This document shows positions 41,818 to 50,319 of a stretch of 64,000 bases of DNA, piece by piece; positions within the stretch are counted from its first letter, which is position 1; each line of letters starts with the position of its first letter. Under the pieces are notes generated by a model. That model did no database searches and had not been told where the DNA came from. It saw nothing but the letters and a program-made list of their open reading frames with translations. The stretch is from MGBC102946 sp022793145 (GTDB taxonomy: Bacteria > Bacillota_I > Bacilli_A > RF39 > UBA660). The DNA is taken from NCBI GenBank assembly GCA_947426265.1, contig CANEDJ010000002.1, positions 23,356 to 87,355 of the forward strand, given 5' to 3'. Made by a program: the position numbers and the translations under genes.

Positions 41818-42396
41818 ATGAAAATGGGAATTTTTGGAGGGAGTTTTAATCCACCACATAAAATGCATGAACGAATGGCTAGAGAATTAATTGAAAAGAA
41901 ATTTTTAGATCAAGTTATTTTTGTTCCAACAGGTAATAAATATCAGAAAAAAGAATTAATCGATGGAGAAAAACGACTTGAAATGTTAAAAATTATTGCT
42001 TCAAAGCATTCTTTTTTTAAAGTATCAGATTTTGAATTAAAAAATGAACTTACTTATACATTTCAAACTTTAGAACATTTTAGAAAAGAGTTTCCAAATG
42101 ATGAAATTTATTTTATATTAGGTGCTGACAATTTAGCAGACATCCCTAATTGGAAGAATTATGAATATTTATTAGAACATTATCATTTTTTAGTAATCAA
42201 TCGTGCAAATGCCAAAAATAAATTGATGCAAGAATTTAAAAAATATGAAAACCATATTGAGTTTGTTCCAATTGAACAAGATGAGCTATCTTCTACACAA
42301 ATCCGTTATTTTTTGAAGAATCGTAACAAACAAGCTTTATTAGAATTAGATTCAGATGTAGCTGATTATATTTTCAAACATAGGTTATATGAATAG
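41818..42396 (+). CDS. nadD: Nicotinate-nucleotide adenylyltransferase
   Basis: This 192-aa protein has the nucleotidyltransferase signature GIFGGSFNPPHKMHER (H-x-x-H), FILGADNLADIPNW and LSSTQIRYFLKN. It makes deamido-NAD from nicotinate mononucleotide, linking pncB with nadE. SD TGAGGTGAT precedes the ATG, 4 bp after the nadK stop. A terminator overlaps its end. Confidence 0.94.
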   Translation: MKMGIFGGSFNPPHKMHERMARELIEKKFLDQVIFVPTGNKYQKKELIDGEKRLEMLKIIASKHSFFKVSDFELKNELTYTFQTLEHFRKEFPNDEIYFILGADNLADIPNWKNYEYLLEHYHFLVINRANAKNKLMQEFKKYENHIEFVPIEQDELSSTQIRYFLKNRNKQALLELDSDVADYIFKHRLYE

Positions 42397-42427
42397 ATAT
42401 GCGGAAAATCATATCTTTTCTATTTTT
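42395..42427 (+). terminator. Terminator after nadD
   Basis: AGATATG / CATATCT hairpin followed by TTTTC and a T-rich tract, ending the nadE-nadK-nadD unit. Confidence 0.7.
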
Positions 42428-42528
42428 TATAGTTATTTAATAAAATATTCATAATAATTAATTTTCTGTTTCCCTCTTGATGAATGAATGTATACTATGA
42501 TGCTATTACATCATAAAAAAATGTTCAA

Positions 42529-42723
42529 ATGTTTTTGATTTTAAATAGTCAGATAGATTTTATCAAAAATGAAATTATATTATTTGAAAATAAAAATGTG
42601 AAATCAGGAGTAAATATGCAAGATGTGATGGTATGGTTATCAATGAAGCATATGGCAAATTTGTTTGTTAGGGATAAATATGTTATTTCAAGGCAGATAA
42701 AGAATGTTTTGAAAGAATTATAA
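42529..42723 (+). pseudogene. Fragment of a RhuM-like protein (N-terminal part only)
   Basis: A 64-codon frame contains KNEIILFENKNVKSGVNM, then VMVWLSMKHMANLFVRD and VISRQIKNVLKEL. This matches the start of RhuM-family proteins (IILYQ...DETVWLTQ.QMAELFG....ISRHIKNI). RhuM proteins are several times longer and continue past this point; here a stop follows at once. There is no good SD. The rest of the 406-bp gap (42397-42802) holds only the nadD terminator and likely promoter sequence for the next gene. It is a horizontally acquired remnant, probably not translated. Confidence 0.55.
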
Positions 42724-42802
42724 TGCGTGTTATAATAGAAGTGTGATGTATATAAATATAGATTATAAAAATCAATAACTAAATAATGAAAGGAAAAAAA
42801 TT

Positions 42803-43291
42803 ATGATAGAAAAAGCAGAAAGAGTCATAAATTTATTAATAGAACAAAAAGAACAGATTGCAACTATGGAGTCATGTACTGGTGGAGGATTAGCTAATGT
42901 ATTAACGAATATTCCAGGAGCCAGTGAAGCCCTACTTTATAGTGCAGTTACTTATTCTAATGAATATAAAATTAAAATGGGTGTACCAGAAGAAACAATT
43001 GAAAAATATACAGTTTATAGTATGGAAACTGCAACCGAAATGGCAAAAGCAATTTCCGATTTTGCGCATTCTGATTATGGAGTAGGAATTACAGGAAAGT
43101 TAAAAAGAAGTGACCCTAATAATATCACTGAAAATGATGACTTGGTTTATTATGCAATTTATGATAAAAATAAAGACTCTTTTTATAAAGATTCTTTATA
43201 TGTTACCAAAGAAAATCGTTTTGAAAATAAAGATATGGTAATAGAAAAAATATTAGATTCTTTACAACAAATATTAAAGAAGAAAAATTAG
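42803..43291 (+). CDS. pncC: CinA C-terminal-domain protein, nicotinamide-nucleotide amidase
   Basis: This 162-aa protein consists of the stand-alone CinA C-terminal domain. ATMESCTGGGLANVLTNIPG carries the active-site Ser region, and YSNEYKIKMGVPEE and YGVGITGKLKRSDP complete the family pattern. PncC deamidates NMN to nicotinate mononucleotide, feeding nadD. In classic PncC the second motif is GITGIAGP; here it is GITGKLKR, a clear departure that could alter activity. It lies between the NAD genes and the nrtR-type gene, supporting the pyridine-cycle role. Confidence 0.82.
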   Translation: MIEKAERVINLLIEQKEQIATMESCTGGGLANVLTNIPGASEALLYSAVTYSNEYKIKMGVPEETIEKYTVYSMETATEMAKAISDFAHSDYGVGITGKLKRSDPNNITENDDLVYYAIYDKNKDSFYKDSLYVTKENRFENKDMVIEKILDSLQQILKKKN

Positions 43292-43355
43292 ATGGTGAAT
43301 TCTTGATGTTTTTTGCTTCAAATGATATAATCAAAACATAAAGAAGAGGGATAGT

Positions 43356-44177
43356 ATGGAGAAAGAATATAAAAGTGAAGCAGAATTTTTAAAAGACTAT
43401 GATTCAAGTCTATTTGAAAAATTATCAATTACTGCTGATATTTTGTTATTTAGTGTTTCAGATGGAACCAAAGAAAATTATCGAAAATTAAATGAAAAAT
43501 ATTTTAGTATTTTACTTGTAAAAAGAACTACTTACCCATTTAAAGACAAATGGTGTTTACCAGGTGGATTTGTAGGAATTGAAGAAACAATTGATGATGC
43601 TGCTGTAAGAGTACTTGCATCAGAAACAAATTTACACAATATTTATATGGAACAGCTCTATACATTTGGAGATGTAAAAAGGGACCCAAGAATGAGAGTC
43701 ATTAGTACCTCTTATATGGCCTTGGTTGATAAAAATAAATTGTTAGATACACTAGCTTTAAATGCTTCTTGGTTTAATGTTATGGTTTTAGAGGATGAAA
43801 AAGAAATGCATGTAACATTAGATAATGGAAACGAAGTCATCAAATTTGTTGCAAAGAAGACATTAATATCTAAGACAACAGAACGTTATGCTTATGAAAT
43901 TGTTAGCAATGATAAACTTGCTTTTGATCATGCCCATACCATTGCAGTAGGAATAACAAGATTAAAAAACAAAGTCAACTCTAGTGATATTGTCTTTAAT
44001 ATGATGCCAGAATACTTTACACTTGGGGAATTGCAACAAGTATATGAAGTGATTTTAGGTAAAAAATTATTAGATCCAGCCTTTCGAAGGATCATTGCCA
44101 AAAAAACAGAAAAAACTTCAAAAATGAAAACAGGAGAAGGGCATAGACCATCTGTCCTATTTCGTTATAAAAAGTGA
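43356..44177 (+). CDS. nrtR: NrtR-type transcriptional regulator (Nudix domain plus C-terminal winged helix)
   Basis: This is a 273-aa protein. Residues ~25-160 form a Nudix-like domain with WCLPGGFVGIEETIDDAAVR and a degenerate box (RVLASETNL instead of REUxEExGU), as expected for a sensor that no longer hydrolyses. Residues ~210-273 form a winged helix (FTLGELQQVYEVILGKKLLD, then FRRIIAKK, ending GHRPSVLFRY). NrtR represses NAD genes and is released by ADP-ribose-type ligands. Linkage to seven pyridine-nucleotide genes supports the call. SD AAGAGGGAT precedes the ATG. I could not identify its operator. Confidence 0.88.
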   Translation: MEKEYKSEAEFLKDYDSSLFEKLSITADILLFSVSDGTKENYRKLNEKYFSILLVKRTTYPFKDKWCLPGGFVGIEETIDDAAVRVLASETNLHNIYMEQLYTFGDVKRDPRMRVISTSYMALVDKNKLLDTLALNASWFNVMVLEDEKEMHVTLDNGNEVIKFVAKKTLISKTTERYAYEIVSNDKLAFDHAHTIAVGITRLKNKVNSSDIVFNMMPEYFTLGELQQVYEVILGKKLLDPAFRRIIAKKTEKTSKMKTGEGHRPSVLFRYKK

Positions 44178-44188
44178 GGAGAGGTAAG

Positions 44189-44241
44189 ATGAAAAAAATA
44201 TTATATGTTAGTTTATTATGCTTGATATTGACAGGGTGTGG
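44189..44241 (+). repeat. Duplicated signal-peptide DNA (copy 1; copy 2 at 44596-44648)
   Basis: The first 47 bp of both lipoprotein genes are identical base for base, and 52 of 54 match overall. This is much closer than the rest of the two genes, pointing to recent duplication or gene conversion of the signal sequence. Confidence 0.85.
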
Positions 44242-44584
44242 AAATAAGCCAAAAGAGAAAGAACAGGAGTCATTAGATAAAATTGCGCAAGAACAAGAAA
44301 AAGCAGAAGAAAATGTATATTCAGTGATGAGTCAAATAATGACTGAATATCAACTTTCGAAATTAGATTCAGAACCAATTGAACTGCCATTTACAGTTAC
44401 TTGCAACGAAAAAGAAGGTTGTACATATGGTAAAGGAAGAAAACTGGATTTAGAAACTGTTCCAAAGTCAGGAACGTTTACGTTAAAAGACGAATCATTA
44501 ATTTTTGAACCTACATCAGATATTAAAATGGAAAACTATTCTTGTTCTATTAGTGATAAGAATATTGTTACATGTAAAAAATAA
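44189..44584 (+). CDS. Small lipoprotein, CTYG-domain, unknown function
   Basis: This 131-aa protein has a lipoprotein signal: MKKILYVSLLCLILTGCG with lipobox LTGC. A helical linker rich in Gln/Glu follows, then a C-terminal domain (~residues 65-131) with three Cys: VTCNEKEGCTYGKGRKLDL and YSCSISDKNIVTC. The ATG at 44189 follows SD GAGGAGAGG. The first ~52 bp are almost identical to those of the next gene, and the C-terminal domain is homologous to that gene's too, so the pair arose by duplication. It is surface-anchored; role unknown. Confidence 0.75.
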   Translation: MKKILYVSLLCLILTGCGNKPKEKEQESLDKIAQEQEKAEENVYSVMSQIMTEYQLSKLDSEPIELPFTVTCNEKEGCTYGKGRKLDLETVPKSGTFTLKDESLIFEPTSDIKMENYSCSISDKNIVTCKK

Positions 44585-44595
44585 AGGAGAAAAAC

Positions 44596-45243
44596 ATGAA
44601 AAAAATATTATATGTTAGTTTATTATGCTTGATATTGACAGGATGTGGGAGTAAAACGTATAAGACAATAAGTGCAACAGAAGCCAAAAGTATGATGAAT
44701 GAAGAGACTATCATTTTGGATGTTAGGACAAAAGCAGAATATGAAATTGTTCATATAACAAATGCGATTAATATTCCATTAGATACCATTGACGAAAACG
44801 TATCAGAGATATTAAAAGATAAAAACCAAACTATTTTAGTATATTGTCAAAGTGGAAACAGAAGTAAGCAAGCATCACAAAAATTAGTTGATTTGGGCTA
44901 TGTAAACGTTTATAATTTTGGCGGACTGAACAATTGGAATTATGAAACTGCAAGTCCTAAAAAAGACAGCACAGAGTTATTGTTAAATCAAGTAATTAGT
45001 GCAGTTAAAATGGTCTATTTTGAAGAAGTTATCGAAGGAAATGCAAATTCAACATTTGAAGTTGTATGTGATGGAACTACTTGCACTTATGGAGAGGGTA
45101 AAACGTTATCGTTAGCTGGGAACATTATTCCAACTGGAACCATTGTATTAGAAAACGATGGTACAGTTCAATCAGCAAATAATATTTTAATAAATGGATA
45201 TAACTGTTATATAGGAAAAAATGAAATAGTGAATTGTGATTAA
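44596..45243 (+). CDS. Rhodanese-domain lipoprotein
   Basis: This 215-aa protein has the same signal peptide as the gene before it (lipobox LTGC). Residues ~20-120 are a rhodanese domain: ILDVRTKAEYEIVHITNAIN, ILVYCQSGNRSKQASQKLVD with catalytic Cys in CQSGNRS, and GYVNVYNFGGLNNW. A C-terminal CTYG-type domain follows (VVCDGTTCTYGEGKTL, then NGYNCYIGKNEIVNC). It is a sulfur-handling protein on the outer face. It starts 11 bp after the paralogue, whose C-terminal domain it shares; a terminator follows. Confidence 0.88.
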   Translation: MKKILYVSLLCLILTGCGSKTYKTISATEAKSMMNEETIILDVRTKAEYEIVHITNAINIPLDTIDENVSEILKDKNQTILVYCQSGNRSKQASQKLVDLGYVNVYNFGGLNNWNYETASPKKDSTELLLNQVISAVKMVYFEEVIEGNANSTFEVVCDGTTCTYGEGKTLSLAGNIIPTGTIVLENDGTVQSANNILINGYNCYIGKNEIVNCD

Positions 45244-45252
45244 TAAAATAAA

Positions 45253-45292
45253 GAAAGCGTGATTATATTTTTTGGAAATCACACTTTTTTTG
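45253..45292 (+). terminator. Terminator after the lipoprotein pair
   Basis: AAGCGTGATT / AATCACACTT stem (one mismatch) followed by a T run. Confidence 0.7.
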
Positions 45293-45364
45293 ATGGTTTT
45301 TTCTTGACACCAGTTCTTCAGATTTGTTATGATGGATAAAGTTCGCTAGAAAGAAAGTGATAAA

Positions 45365-47173
45365 ATGTATCAGGCATACGCAGCTAGACGTTTAAGAAAA
45401 AGTGATGACCTTATTGGTATATTGGAAAATTTAATAGGCACTAGTAATACGCCAAAAAGATTAATGGAAACGGATAGAGTAATCGCATTAGTAAATGGTT
45501 TCGCAAGTTTTAATTATAAAGCAAAACATTTAAAATCAGAAGATTTAAAAACTCGTTTAGAGAGCTGGGCGAAAGAAAACGGGATGGTAGTAATTGCTAC
45601 ATCTTGTGCCCTTCTTGTTTTTGCTTCTTCTTTTGCTTTGCAAAATTCTCCAATTGCGGTTATTACAGAATCTTTTCAAAACGAAATTTTGATTACTTTC
45701 AATCATGCGCAAAGGGACTTTTTGTCATTACAAGATTGGGAAGCGGGGTTGTATGTAACAAAAGAATCAAGCGTCTTAGAAAACTCCATTTCAAAAAAAA
45801 TTAGTTCAGATGATGAAATTACTAAGATGGAGAGCATCACCGCTAAAATGATAGAAGAATATACGCAAGCGATGGTGAAAGGTGCAGATATCTTATCTGA
45901 AGATACGAGTCTTTCAGGAGAATCATCATTAGAATTGGCTTCTCCAAAAGATTTAGCTCTTTCTACAGAAATTATTGTAGAAACACCTGACATTTTATCA
46001 GAACGTTGTGGTGTAGAAATTGTTATTCCATCATCTATTAAACAGACAGGATTATGTCGAAATTATACCTCTTATACTTATTACTACGGAAGATGGAATC
46101 AAGGAACTGGACAAAAAGCATTATCTGAACAATGGGGAGCTGCTGGAAAACCTAGTTCAAATGGTATTGCAACATTAAATGATAGATATTTAGTAGCTGT
46201 TTCTCCTAAATTTGGAAGTGTAGGAGATCATATAGACATTGTATTATCTGATGGTCAAATAATTCTTGCTACTATTGCAGATGTGAAGGGCAAAGATGCT
46301 ACTAGTGAGTGGGGACATGTTTTAACAAAATCAGGAGCGGTAGATATTATTGAATGGGAAGCAACTGGGGCTAAATCAGACATAGATTTAGGTAGTTGGG
46401 CAAATGTTACAGTAGATAAAATCATTAATTATGGTAAAGAAATTGTTCCTGTTTATGAAGTGGAAGAAGTAGAAAAAGAATTAGAAATTGTTAATACAGA
46501 AGAACAACAATATATTCAATTGTATAGTGAAATTTATGGATTAAATGAAGAAAAAGTTTACCAAATCTTAAGTGATATGACAAATAACTTTCAAGATAAA
46601 GCATATCGAGCTGAAAATATTATTGGAGCTTCACAGATAAATGGGAAAACAATTATTTGTACAAATAAAGAAATGGCAATTTTACTTGCTGTTAGAAATA
46701 TTTATCAGAATCCAAGGGCATTTGGTTATCATGAAAGTGACTTAAAAACAGCAATTCCATATCAAACGGGTCTTACATTTGCAGATCAAATCTTTTATGC
46801 ATCCAATGTATTAGGAGTAGATCCAGTTTTGAACTATGCTATTTGTCAAGCCGATTCTAGTTTTAGCAGTCCTATGTTTTTAATTAAAAATAATCCAAGT
46901 AATTTAAAATGGAATGATGAATTTGCTACATTTCCAAGCCCAATGGCAGGATTCATAGAAGAAGGAATAGAACTTTTAAACTATAAGGCAAAGGGTTTAA
47001 CAGGAATTACATCCATAGAAGAAAGATATCAAAGAGATATGAAACAAGCAAATCCAATATGGGTTTCGAATGTAATATTTATTTATAACTATGTTATGGA
47101 ACATTATGATACTATTTTTAATCCACAATCAGATAAAACTTTATCAGATGTCAAAATATATGTATTAAATTAA
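45365..47173 (+). CDS. Membrane-anchored cell-wall protein with a glucosaminidase-like C-terminus
   Basis: This is a 602-aa protein. Residues 1-~70 are cytoplasmic and basic, a single membrane helix covers ~73-92, and the rest is outside. The middle (~225-340) includes LCRNYTSYTYYYGRWNQGTG, YLVAVSPKFGSVGDHIDIVL and DVKGKDATSEWGHVL, a beta-rich 3D/papain-inhibitor-like pattern. The C-terminal ~215 residues (YGLNEEKVYQIL; NPSNLKWNDEFATFPSPMAG) resemble lysozyme-fold glucosaminidase domains, but at the usual catalytic Glu position the text reads ICQADSSF, so activity is uncertain. Likely peptidoglycan-related. Confidence 0.6.
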   Translation: MYQAYAARRLRKSDDLIGILENLIGTSNTPKRLMETDRVIALVNGFASFNYKAKHLKSEDLKTRLESWAKENGMVVIATSCALLVFASSFALQNSPIAVITESFQNEILITFNHAQRDFLSLQDWEAGLYVTKESSVLENSISKKISSDDEITKMESITAKMIEEYTQAMVKGADILSEDTSLSGESSLELASPKDLALSTEIIVETPDILSERCGVEIVIPSSIKQTGLCRNYTSYTYYYGRWNQGTGQKALSEQWGAAGKPSSNGIATLNDRYLVAVSPKFGSVGDHIDIVLSDGQIILATIADVKGKDATSEWGHVLTKSGAVDIIEWEATGAKSDIDLGSWANVTVDKIINYGKEIVPVYEVEEVEKELEIVNTEEQQYIQLYSEIYGLNEEKVYQILSDMTNNFQDKAYRAENIIGASQINGKTIICTNKEMAILLAVRNIYQNPRAFGYHESDLKTAIPYQTGLTFADQIFYASNVLGVDPVLNYAICQADSSFSSPMFLIKNNPSNLKWNDEFATFPSPMAGFIEEGIELLNYKAKGLTGITSIEERYQRDMKQANPIWVSNVIFIYNYVMEHYDTIFNPQSDKTLSDVKIYVLN

Positions 47174-47197
47174 AATACCTGCAACCAGGTATTTTTT
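47173..47197 (+). terminator. Terminator after the wall-protein gene
   Basis: AAATACCT-gcaacc-AGGTATTT hairpin with T tail. Confidence 0.85.
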
Positions 47198-47205
47198 GAC
47201 ATCCA

Positions 47206-47233
47206 TTGACAATTTTATAAAATCGTTTATAAT
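47206..47233 (+). promoter_or_regulatory. Promoter of the coiled-coil gene pair
   Basis: TTGACA (47206-47211), 16-bp spacer, TATAAT (47228-47233), followed by an AGGAGG SD and ATG 47259. Confidence 0.75.
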
Positions 47234-47258
47234 AGCAAATAAATTTTAGGAGGCATTT

Positions 47259-47387
47259 ATGGAGAAAGATAATCTTATAGAAATAGAAAAAAAGAAAAGT
47301 ATAGAAGAAAACTTAAAACTATTAAAAAAGCTTCAAGATTTAAAAAAGCGAGCAATGAAAACATCAAATTTGAAAGGGGAAAAATAA
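47259..47387 (+). CDS. 42-aa charged helical peptide upstream of the giant coiled-coil gene
   Basis: ATG 47259 lies behind a perfect AGGAGG and a sigma-A promoter, and the frame closes 1 bp before the next ATG (47389). The peptide (MEKDNLIEIEKKKSIEENLK, then LLKKLQDLKKRAM...) is a single amphipathic, charged helix with leucine/isoleucine heptad spacing. The strong signals and tight spacing argue for real translation. It may pair with the downstream coiled-coil protein or serve only to couple translation. Confidence 0.65.
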   Translation: MEKDNLIEIEKKKSIEENLKLLKKLQDLKKRAMKTSNLKGEK

Positions 47388-47388
47388 T

Positions 47389-49710
47389 ATGAAAATATTG
47401 ACAGCAAAAGAGTACAAAGAAAAGAATCCAGAAGCTTATTTAAATGATTATATTAATTATTTAGAAGAACAGCAAAAAGAAGCAGAAACAGTATTAGAAA
47501 GTGCGAAATCACTTGCGCTAAGTGAAGATGTTTTAAAGCAAATTGAAGCTCAGTCAAGAGAAATCACTCATATTTTAGAACTTATTGAAACCCGTCTAGG
47601 ACAAATCATATTAAACACAGTTGACCATTTATCACTAGAAGAATTACAAGCTTATTTTGATTATAGTATGGAACAAAAAGAACAAGAAGAAAAAAGAGCA
47701 GAGTTAGAAGCAGAGAAGCAAGAATTAGAAGAAGCCCTATCAAAAGTAAATGACGAAATAGAAGCAAACTTAATTCAAAATGGAAGAAGTAGAGAGCTTT
47801 ATGACCAAACAAATATAGGCGATTTTTTTGACGAAAATATTACTCCAGCACAGTTATATTCCAATATATTATCTGGTAATGTTACAGAATTCTTACACCA
47901 AGACATAAAAAAAGCATTAGAAATAGAATGTAAAATTCAAAATATTACTTTATCAGAAAAAGAATTAGAAAAACTAGCAACACAATTTGTAAGTCTCATT
48001 CGTGAAAGTCAAAAAATACTAGAGTATTCTGAGGATGCCAAGGAACAACTTGCTCAAAATTTAATGACAGAAAATGGATTTCTTCGAATTTTACCACCTG
48101 ATTTTGATAAACAAACTCCTATTTTTATTGCTTATGATTTTATGAGTTTTTCTAAAACAAGAACTTATTTTTATGATATTCTTCCTCCAACTTTACAACA
48201 AACTTTAACCAAAGAGCGTTTTATTGGTGAAACTTATGAGTCATTAAAAAGAACTTATGAAGCTTACCAAAACGGAGATGAAACTGCAAATGAGGATTTA
48301 AATGAAAAAGAAAGAAAAGAAAAAGCAAGATTAGAAGAACAATTATCAAAAGTAAATTACGATATTACTTGCTTAGATACAAAAATAGAAGCAAGAAACA
48401 ATTTCCTTTCTGATGAAGATGCCTTGCGCTCAGTTTTAAAAGCTGCAATCGAAAAACAGTTAGAAAGAAGTCAAATATCAACAGAAGAAATCAAAAGTGC
48501 AGTTGTGGAAACAGAAGACGCAGCAAACGCATTAAAAGCACAATTAGTTAGCGCTTATGAAGAATATATGAAGAAAACAAAAATGTTAATAAAAGCAAGA
48601 ACAATTTTAATAAGTTCTAGTTATGATTCTTTCTTTTATGCAGTAGATCAAAATAATACACGCAGAATTTATAAAGCCTTTGGTGTAATGGCAACAGAAA
48701 AAGTGGTTGAACCATTTGTAGAAACAGAGCAAAGAAGATTAGAACAATTACAAATTATGGTAGCTATACAAAATGAATTAGAGAGAATTGGAAAAGCAAT
48801 CAAAGAGAAAAAAGCAAATTCTAACTTTATTACAAGACAATTCTCAGTATATAGAGATTCTTTAAATAGATTAGAAGCCCAATTTAATCAAGCAAAAACA
48901 AATGGATTTCAGAAATTACAAAGCAAACAATTATGTTATATTTATGCGCCCAAAATCAGTTGCTCTATTATGGAAGATGGCGTTTGTTTAATGCCGAATG
49001 TTGTTACAATAGACCCACAGTCTTTTGAAGAACTTAGAGAGAGACAACAAGGATTTTGGGATCTAAGTACAGGAATTGATAAGAATACTCAAAGAAAATA
49101 TCTAGAAAATAATCTTAGCTTTGTTGATTGGGATGGTTTTGCAAAGGATTTAATGCAAAGACAAGAAGAATTGGTAACCAAATTATTTGATTTTGAAAAA
49201 GAAGAAGATTTTAATTTTCATTTTTCTATCACGCCAGAAGAAAGAAAAACATTATTAAAGATTCAACAAACAATATTAGATATTGCAGAATCTGTCTATG
49301 AAGAAAGAAGAAACTTCAGACAATGTTTAGGTACTCATATGAATGTACTTGATGAGAAAAAGAAAGCAGAATTAGAGGCAATTCTGGGAAAAGGAAGCAA
49401 TTTATGTAGAGAAAACCTAGCTACTTATATTGAAAACACAGAAGAAGAATTAGCGGTACTAAAGAAGTTGTTATTTGGAAACAGAGCTTTATGTGGAGAA
49501 CTTTCACTTGAACTTCCAGAAGAAAGTCCAGTTTATGCTGAAACAGAAAATGATTTAGAAGTTAGAGTTAGAAATTTAAATATCGAAGGTATCGATACAT
49601 TACAACAAGCAAGATTTTACCTAAATTTATTATCAGAATTAGATACTTATACTGTTTCGAAAGAGGGTGTCAAAACGTTCTGTTTAGAGCATCATGTAAA
49701 AGTGAAATAG
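47389..49710 (+). CDS. Giant coiled-coil protein, unknown function
   Basis: This is a 773-aa soluble protein made mostly of charged helices. There are clear coiled-coil stretches at ~30-140 (ELEAEKQELEEALSKVNDEI), ~300-400 and ~430-500. A more globular part comes around residues 190-290 (LRILPPDFDKQTPIFIAYDF) and another near 510-620 with YIYAPKISCSIMEDGVCLMP. No ATPase or membrane motifs are visible. A terminator follows. It is probably a scaffold or cytoskeletal-type protein; I cannot name it. Confidence 0.6.
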   Translation: MKILTAKEYKEKNPEAYLNDYINYLEEQQKEAETVLESAKSLALSEDVLKQIEAQSREITHILELIETRLGQIILNTVDHLSLEELQAYFDYSMEQKEQEEKRAELEAEKQELEEALSKVNDEIEANLIQNGRSRELYDQTNIGDFFDENITPAQLYSNILSGNVTEFLHQDIKKALEIECKIQNITLSEKELEKLATQFVSLIRESQKILEYSEDAKEQLAQNLMTENGFLRILPPDFDKQTPIFIAYDFMSFSKTRTYFYDILPPTLQQTLTKERFIGETYESLKRTYEAYQNGDETANEDLNEKERKEKARLEEQLSKVNYDITCLDTKIEARNNFLSDEDALRSVLKAAIEKQLERSQISTEEIKSAVVETEDAANALKAQLVSAYEEYMKKTKMLIKARTILISSSYDSFFYAVDQNNTRRIYKAFGVMATEKVVEPFVETEQRRLEQLQIMVAIQNELERIGKAIKEKKANSNFITRQFSVYRDSLNRLEAQFNQAKTNGFQKLQSKQLCYIYAPKISCSIMEDGVCLMPNVVTIDPQSFEELRERQQGFWDLSTGIDKNTQRKYLENNLSFVDWDGFAKDLMQRQEELVTKLFDFEKEEDFNFHFSITPEERKTLLKIQQTILDIAESVYEERRNFRQCLGTHMNVLDEKKKAELEAILGKGSNLCRENLATYIENTEEELAVLKKLLFGNRALCGELSLELPEESPVYAETENDLEVRVRNLNIEGIDTLQQARFYLNLLSELDTYTVSKEGVKTFCLEHHVKVK

Positions 49711-49720
49711 AAAGTACTCA

Positions 49721-49755
49721 AAACTATTGTCAATTATTTTTACAATAGTTTTTTC
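49721..49755 (+). terminator. Terminator after the giant coiled-coil gene
   Basis: AAACTATTGT / ACAATAGTTT perfect 10-bp stem with a T tail. Confidence 0.88.
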
Positions 49756-49827
49756 GTTACGAAAGCATCATTAAATTCCTACTATATTTTTATGTACCTT
49801 TCTGATATAATTAAAAAGGTGATTTCT

Positions 49828-50319
49828 ATGAAAAAAAAGATTGTATTTCTTTCAGCTATTTGTTTTGCAATTGACCAGTTATCAAAAGCTTTATTAGATC
49901 ATTTTCTAGAATTGAATCAAAGTATTGATATAGTACCTTCTTTTTTTTCTATAACTTATGTTAGAAATGAAGGCGCAGCTTGGAGTTTGTTTTCTGGAAA
50001 CCAAGTATTCCTGATTATTATGTCTTTTATCGCTCTTTATGTTATTTATGTTTATTTTATAAAAAATAAATCATTAAGTACACTAGAGTTATGGAGCTAT
50101 GGACTTTTATTAGGAGGGATATTTGGTAACCTAATAGATCGTGTATTAAGAGGATTTGTAACTGATTTTTTGGATTTTACGATTTTTAATTACCATTTTC
50201 CAGTATTTAATATTGCTGATATTGGAATCGTAATAGGGGTATTTTTCACTATTGTCAGTTTATGGAAAGGAGAAAAAAATGGAAACAATAGAAGTAACAG
50301 AGAGTGTCAAGAGAATTGA
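49828..50319 (+). CDS. lspA: Lipoprotein signal peptidase (signal peptidase II)
   Basis: This 163-aa protein has four membrane helices and the family motifs: DQLSKALLD with the first Asp region, VRNEGAAWSLFSG, GGIFGNLIDRVLRG and VFNIADIGIVIG with the catalytic Asp. It cleaves prolipoprotein signals after lipid attachment and would serve lipoproteins such as those at 44189-45243. ATG 49828 is chosen for SD AAAAGGTGAT. It overlaps rluD by 41 bp, the usual lspA-rluD pairing. Confidence 0.95.
   Translation: MKKKIVFLSAICFAIDQLSKALLDHFLELNQSIDIVPSFFSITYVRNEGAAWSLFSGNQVFLIIMSFIALYVIYVYFIKNKSLSTLELWSYGLLLGGIFGNLIDRVLRGFVTDFLDFTIFNYHFPVFNIADIGIVIGVFFTIVSLWKGEKNGNNRSNRECQEN

Noticed and set aside
47389..49710. 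SMC/RecN-like ATPase for the giant coiled-coil protein
   Set aside because: No Walker A, signature or Walker B motif at either end.
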